The translations under genes and the position numbers were made by a program. From Penium margaritaceum (Eukaryota; Streptophyta; Zygnematophyceae; Desmidiales; Peniaceae): DNA of 23,096 bases. The stretch spans positions 133,954 to 157,049 of the forward strand of contig SZWC01003921.1 of assembly GCA_023375785.1 (NCBI GenBank), given 5' to 3'. Positions within the stretch are counted from its first letter, which is position 1, and each line of letters begins with the position of its first letter. Below are positions 19,376 through 23,096 of the stretch, in pieces. A model generated the notes under the pieces. It had not been told where the DNA came from. It saw nothing but the letters and a program-made list of their open reading frames with translations, and did not search any database.

Positions 19376-21839
19376 CAACACACCGAAAGCAGGTATGGCA
19401 CGGAGCAAGAACGGCGGCAGGAGCAGCAGCAACAGCATCGGCGGCAGCGGCAGCAGCGGCGGTGGAAGCACCAGCAGCAGCTGCAGGAACAGGAGCAGCA
19501 AGAAGCAGAAAATGAGGAAAATCAGTTTCTGAGGTTACCAGATGACGCACTCAACCGCATCTGCCGACTGCTGAGTCTGAAAGATTTGGTGCAGCTATGT
19601 GCGACCTGCCGAGACTTGCGACGTGGTGCCTCTTGCTGCCTCCGCCACCCACACCGCTTCCAACTGCAACCCACGGAATCTCAACTAGCTTCAGACGATC
19701 TTGCAGCGAACGCGATGACACGCATCAGGTTCTATGGTGTGGGCGGTTGCTGCAAGGACGAGAGCTTTGACGGGAAGTGCAGTAGGTGCAGGCTTACACT
19801 GCGGAACCAGTTCCAGTCCGTGTTTCCCGTGTTCACCTCGCATCACATCCTACATTTTGATCAAGTGGCCTTCAATCCATCCTGCGGACATTCTGGGACG
19901 GGCTCTGTGATGGCTCGCCGGGTCATGGAGGGCGTTCGTGGTGCCACCGAAGTCGAATGCCCTGTGGGACTGCTTCGTTGGGGTTCAGAGCGTCGCACGT
20001 TCCGACGGGGAACTTCTGGCCGGGATGTGTGGTTCCGGCCGCCCCAGGCCACAGGTTCCGGCAGCCGGGGGAGGCTTCTCAGGCTCCAAGAATTGTCTGG
20101 CAGTTCAAGTGTTGACAGCGAGGAGAGTGGTCCCGAGCCCACTCTCGCACACTGCCCCTCCCTCACAGGGCTCTGCCTGACGGGCCAGGAGGGCAATCCG
20201 TCGGACGTGCGACAGCTGCTGGAGGATCTGGAGGGTGCGGGACGTGTGCTGACCTGCCTGGAGTCTCTTGAGGTGGAGTTTCAGAGGAATCGGGTCAATT
20301 TTGTCCGTCACGCAGGTATCGGCAGGGGAGGAGGAGCAGGTGGAGCTCTAGGAGGAGGGGAGAGGGGGGAATTTTCTGCCGAGTTGGCCTATGGGCTGAG
20401 CCAATTGAAGCTGCTTCGTCTCAACAGGGCGCCGCTTCGTCTCCTGCCAGGCGTGACGCTGCCTGCGCTGCGCCGGCTCAGGACGCTCCGCGTGTCTGAC
20501 TCGAGGTTGCACTTTGACTTTGACGTGCTCTTGGGCGCCCCACTGCTCACGAAGTTGATGCTGTTTGCAGACTTGGTGACGTTCAGCAGCTCCTGGCTGC
20601 TCTCCAGCCTCCCCCCGCTGGAGCACCTCTCTGTGGTAGCTTGCGCCTGCGAGGGAAACGGGGGTAGAACGTTTACGGCGGATGTGCCTGTGGGGTTGCC
20701 CTCTTTCACCCACGTCTCCTTGACATCTTCTGGTCGGCTGGCATTTGTTGGGGAGCTGAGTGCCGCGATGAATCCGCGCGAGCTTGAGCTGCGTGCCCCC
20801 ATTCCAACGCAGCTGGTGGACGTGAGCTCTGGCCGGAGGCTCTCCAAGGGGCTGCAGGGACTACGAGACCTTGACCTGACGCAGATGGACCTGGAGGCCT
20901 TCTTCGGACAGCTCAGAAGTCTCTCCAACCTCACCTCCCTAACCCTCACGTTGAGTCTGAGAAGCATGGAACGCCATGGAGTCAACGCTGAGGTTGGTGG
21001 CCAGCCCCTCGAAGTGCGGTTCATTCCCAGTCACCTGCGGAGTCTACAGGAGTTGAACCTTTTGGGCGATTGCAGCCGGTGGGGGTTGGACGGGACCTTG
21101 CCGCACCTCACACGTTTGCGCTTGTCGCCCGCGGACCTCTCTGCATTCCACCTGTCATTGGCGCGCTACGCTCGGGAGCTCCGCAGCATTAGCTTGATTC
21201 TGAACCAGGCACTCACTCTGCAGGGTGGACCCGCTGGGCTGGGCGAGGCGTGGCCGTGTCTGAGCAACATTAGGATCTATGCGTCACAGCTGAGGACATT
21301 TGAGTGGGAGTGGTTTGCACAGTTTGGTAAATCTCTCCGTCAGCTCTCACTGTCCTCGCATGAGATGCGGAAGTTGCCGGAAGTTCCTGATGATGTGGGC
21401 GAGGTGCTAGGCGGATCAAAAGATTGGGGCAAGGGGGATGCGGGGCGAGTGGAGGCGAGCGGAGAGGAGGCGAGTGGAGATGAGGCAAGAGGGGCAGCTG
21501 GCAAGGAAAGGTACTCAGAGAAAGAATCAGAAGAGGAGGATGCCGGAGGAGCTGGACTGGCTGCATTGGGTGAGCAAGAGAAGGATGATGTCATCTTTGC
21601 TCCAGCTGCTGTTGAGCCTGTGGCTGGAGGCTGCGGGGGGCTTTCTGTGAGGCAGGCGTCTGCCGTCCGCTCTTTGTCGTCATCCCCACTGCTGCCGAGT
21701 CTGCGAGAGCTGGATCTAGAGGGATGCTCCCGGCTAGAGGTGGTCTCCGCATCGCTCACACGTCTGCGCTCGCTCACACGCATCTACGGCTTCCGTAGTG
21801 CTCGTGGCCCATATGTTCCGCACGTGCTGCGTCCGATCT
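19376..21839 (+). CDS. F-box / leucine-rich-repeat protein (partial: start unknown, end at assembly gap)
   Basis: This is a predicted substrate receptor of an SCF (Skp1-Cullin-F-box) ubiquitin ligase. The frame is open from just after a TAG at 19373. It begins with a Gln/Glu/Arg-rich stretch, then an F-box: LRLPDDALNRICRLL, SLKDLVQLCATCRDLRRG (about 19526-19628). About a dozen leucine-rich repeats follow to the end (for example LKLLRLNRAPLRLLPG, LRDLDLTQMDLEAFFGQL, LQELNLLGDC, LRELDLEGCSRLEVV). An acidic Gly/Ala/Glu linker (about 21400-21590) precedes the final repeats. The first in-frame Met (19586) lies inside the F-box, so it cannot be the real start, and an upstream exon or a frame error is likely. 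The gene is uninterrupted for over 2.4 kb and so looks live. It runs into an N at 21840. Confidence 0.82.
21583..21838 (+). repeat. Direct repeat copy 1 (last LRRs of the F-box gene)
   Basis: These 256 bases recur at 21988-22243, 405 bases downstream, with 8 differences that I can count (about 97% identical). This copy stops exactly at the N. Confidence 0.9.
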
Positions 21840-21863
21840 NTTTTTTTTTTTTTTTTTTTTTTT
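21840..21863. other. Assembly gap (single N) followed by T23
   Basis: One undetermined base and 23 T's interrupt the F-box gene. Read on the minus strand, the following AT-rich stretch ends in a poly(A) tail. Confidence 0.9.
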
Positions 21864-21987
21864 GGATTAAATTAATTTATAGAAATGGAAATCATGCAAG
21901 CCGCCCCTGCACCGGCACATCTACGGGGTATAAATAGTGACGCCGCCACCAACGGCACATGGACGGTGGGAATGAGACAGAAAGAGA
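21864..21987. other. Spacer between the duplicated segments
   Basis: It is AT-rich at first (21864-21890), then GC-rich. A TATAAATAG lies at 21929-21937, and an ATG at 21959 opens directly into the duplicated LRR frame. The segment is unrelated to the F-box gene upstream. Confidence 0.6.
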
Positions 21988-22624
21988 GGATGATGTCATC
22001 TTTGCTCCAGCTGCTGTTGAGCCTGTGGCTGGAGGCTGCGGGGGGCTTTCTGTGAGGCAGGCGTCTGCCGTCCGCTCTTCGTCGTCATCCCCACTGCTGC
22101 CGAGTCTGCGAGAGCTGGATCTGGAGGGATGCTCCCGGCTAGAGGTGGTCTCCGCATCGCTCACACGTCTGCGCTCGCTCAAACGCATCTACGGCTTCCG
22201 TGGTGCTCGTGGTCCATATGTTCCACACGTTCTGCGTCCAATCTATGAGGGTGAGTGGGACTTAGGGGAGTGTTCCATGCAGCAGTTTGGCACGACCATG
22301 GTTTGCCCACAGCCTCTGATTGCGTACTGGTGCATCCCTCCCCCCCCCCTCCCCCCCCCAGCCTCTGTCTTTGCAGTGGTGCGGCTTAGCCAGTTCACAC
22401 CATCTCCTGAATCATGTCTTGTGGTGGTTCACAAGCGACAGAGAGGGGAGGGGAATGGACTGGTGGGTGGGTGGAGGACTGGAGACGATGGATGTGAGAT
22501 TGGTGTGCAGCGCAGATGGGGAGAGGTAACTGAAGGTCGGTGGAGAAGAGAGATCTGGGATGAGTTGTGGAAGACAAGGGCAGGACAGGCCAGAGAGGGC
22601 TGGAAGGAGGAGGGAAGCGTGTAG
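21959..22624 (+). CDS. 3' part of the F-box/LRR gene (duplicated LRR end plus last exon)
   Basis: From the duplicated segment (21988-22243) this copy runs on past the point where copy 1 is cut: ...VLRPIYEG, then a donor AGG|GTGAGT (intron 22251-22376) and an exon beginning VRLSQFTPSPESCLVVVHKR, closing at a TAG (22622-22624). The last part (after about 22440) is Gly/Arg/Trp/Glu-rich from a GGA-rich stretch and may lie beyond the real stop or splice. The ATG at 21959 is probably not native. More likely this is the true 3' end of the gene at 19376, separated from it by the gap and spacer. A truncated tandem paralogue is the alternative. Confidence 0.5.
   Translation: MDGGNETEREDDVIFAPAAVEPVAGGCGGLSVRQASAVRSSSSSPLLPSLRELDLEGCSRLEVVSASLTRLRSLKRIYGFRGARGPYVPHVLRPIYEGEWDLGECSMQQFGTTMVCPQPLIAYWCIPPPPLPPPASVFAVVRLSQFTPSPESCLVVVHKRQRGEGNGLVGGWRTGDDGCEIGVQRRWGEVTEGRWRREIWDELWKTRAGQAREGWKEEGSV
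21988..22243 (+). repeat. Direct repeat copy 2
   Basis: It matches 21583-21838 in the same frame. Most changes cluster in the last 70 bases. Confidence 0.9.
22251..22376 (+). other. Predicted intron (GT-AG, 126 bp)
   Basis: Donor GTGAGT at 22251 and acceptor CTCTGTCTTTGCAG ending at 22376, preceded by a C-rich pyrimidine tract (22336-22359). Its length is a multiple of three and it has no stop in the gene's frame, so retention would leave the protein in frame. Confidence 0.55.
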
Positions 22625-23004
22625 GGCTGGCTACGAGAGTTGCTATGCTGGTGGGGAAGGGAGGAGGAGGGGGGGTTTGGAAGAGGGAGTGGAGGAAGAG
22701 AAAGAGGAGGACGAAGTTGTGGGAGGGGGGTGGATGGCAGTCAGGGTTGGTGTAGAGGATCTGGTTGAAGGCAAGTTGGGTGTGGAGTGGAATGGAAGGA
22801 TTTGAGATGCATGCTGACCTGTCGATGTAGAGGTCAAAGGTCTAGCTGCACACAACGTGGCCAGAACGGGCTGAAAATCTGTACCTCCCCTACCTTTCAT
22901 GCATGGCGTCTCGATTTGCACCCTCTCTTCTCACTTGCAAGCACATGTTGAAAGCACATGTTGTGGCACGTGTGCTGTCAGCCTGCAAAAGTGGGAGAAG
23001 AGTT
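22625..23004. other. 3' flank of the F-box gene
   Basis: A GGA-rich purine stretch (about 22650-22730) gives way to mixed sequence with AAGCACATGTTG doubled at 22939 and 22952. No gene is seen. Confidence 0.4.
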
Positions 23005-23065
23005 TTTTGACCAACTGGTTGCGGACTGGGGGTCTGGGGTTCGAGCCCCCCAGTCTGCAACCTAA
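23005..23065 (+). ncRNA. tRNA-like / SINE-like hairpin with B box
   Basis: TGACCAACTGG (23009) resembles an A box or D-arm, and GGTTCGAGCC (23038-23047) is a full B box. Arms 23018-23032 and 23047-23061 pair over 15 bp with one G-T pair. The A-to-B spacing (29 bases) is too short for a tRNA gene, so a tRNA-derived SINE remnant is more likely. The window ends soon after. Confidence 0.4.
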
Positions 23066-23096
23066 GGAGCTTCTCAGCGGCTTGGTGTGGGAGATG

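Noticed and set aside
20389..21024. Reverse-strand frame of 211 codons
   Set aside because: It is antisense to the F-box/LRR gene and its Ser/Arg-rich content mirrors the Leu-rich coding strand.
1..23096. CRISPR array, rRNA genes or a bacterial-type defence operon
   Set aside because: No spaced identical direct repeats, rRNA-like blocks or closely packed same-strand genes are present.

Overview
This is a stretch of nuclear DNA from a eukaryote. Genes are sparse, GT-AG splice-site pairs can be seen, and most of the recognisable coding sequence belongs to decayed transposable elements of the kinds found in plants and green algae: a Mutator-like DNA transposon, a Ty3/gypsy chromovirus and a non-LTR (LINE) element. 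One long host-type gene encodes an F-box/leucine-rich-repeat protein. A streptophyte or charophyte alga is my best guess for the host. That is inference from gene style, not proven by any single marker. There is no bacterial operon structure, rRNA or CRISPR array.

Layout. (1) 1-620: GC-rich, trinucleotide-repeat-rich DNA with one frame open from the left edge. (2) 621-6817: a roughly 6.2 kb Mutator-like element. Its ends carry clusters of a short TGGAYATGGG-like motif in mirrored orientation. It contains a broken MULE transposase (1857-4444) with zinc-knuckle and SWIM-type modules, an intron-like segment, and a separate Cys-rich open frame of unknown function. (3) 6836-13279: a Ty3/gypsy chromovirus on the minus strand. 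Two diverged direct repeats (LTRs) flank chromodomain, integrase, RNase H, RT, protease and the remnant of gag, all with stops and frameshifts. Its gag/primer-binding-site end is replaced by the 3' part of a LINE lying in the opposite direction (about 11577-12612), which ends in a tRNA-like A/B-box segment and an A-tract touching the right LTR. (4) 13280-18600: mostly non-coding. It holds diverged tandem repeats (a 55-bp pair and about 196-bp units, each with a hairpin), a degenerate Gln-rich gene fragment and a strong 13-bp-stem hairpin. (5) 19376-22624: the F-box/LRR gene. It is interrupted by an N and a T23 tract, around which a 256-bp piece of its last repeats is duplicated. The downstream copy continues into a splice donor and a plausible last exon. 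(6) 22800-23096: intergenic DNA ending in a tRNA/SINE-like hairpin.

Functionally, the only plausible working gene is the F-box/LRR gene, a predicted substrate receptor of an SCF ubiquitin ligase. Everything between 600 and 13300 reads as a graveyard of transposons sitting next to or inside one another. In the MULE, the reverse transcriptase and the integrase, at least one catalytic residue is changed in addition to the frame damage. I found no convincing intact new multi-gene system. The most unusual items are the mirrored subterminal motif arrays, the hairpin-bearing 196-bp satellite, the LINE that replaces the front of the chromovirus, and the duplication around the poly(T)/N in the F-box gene.
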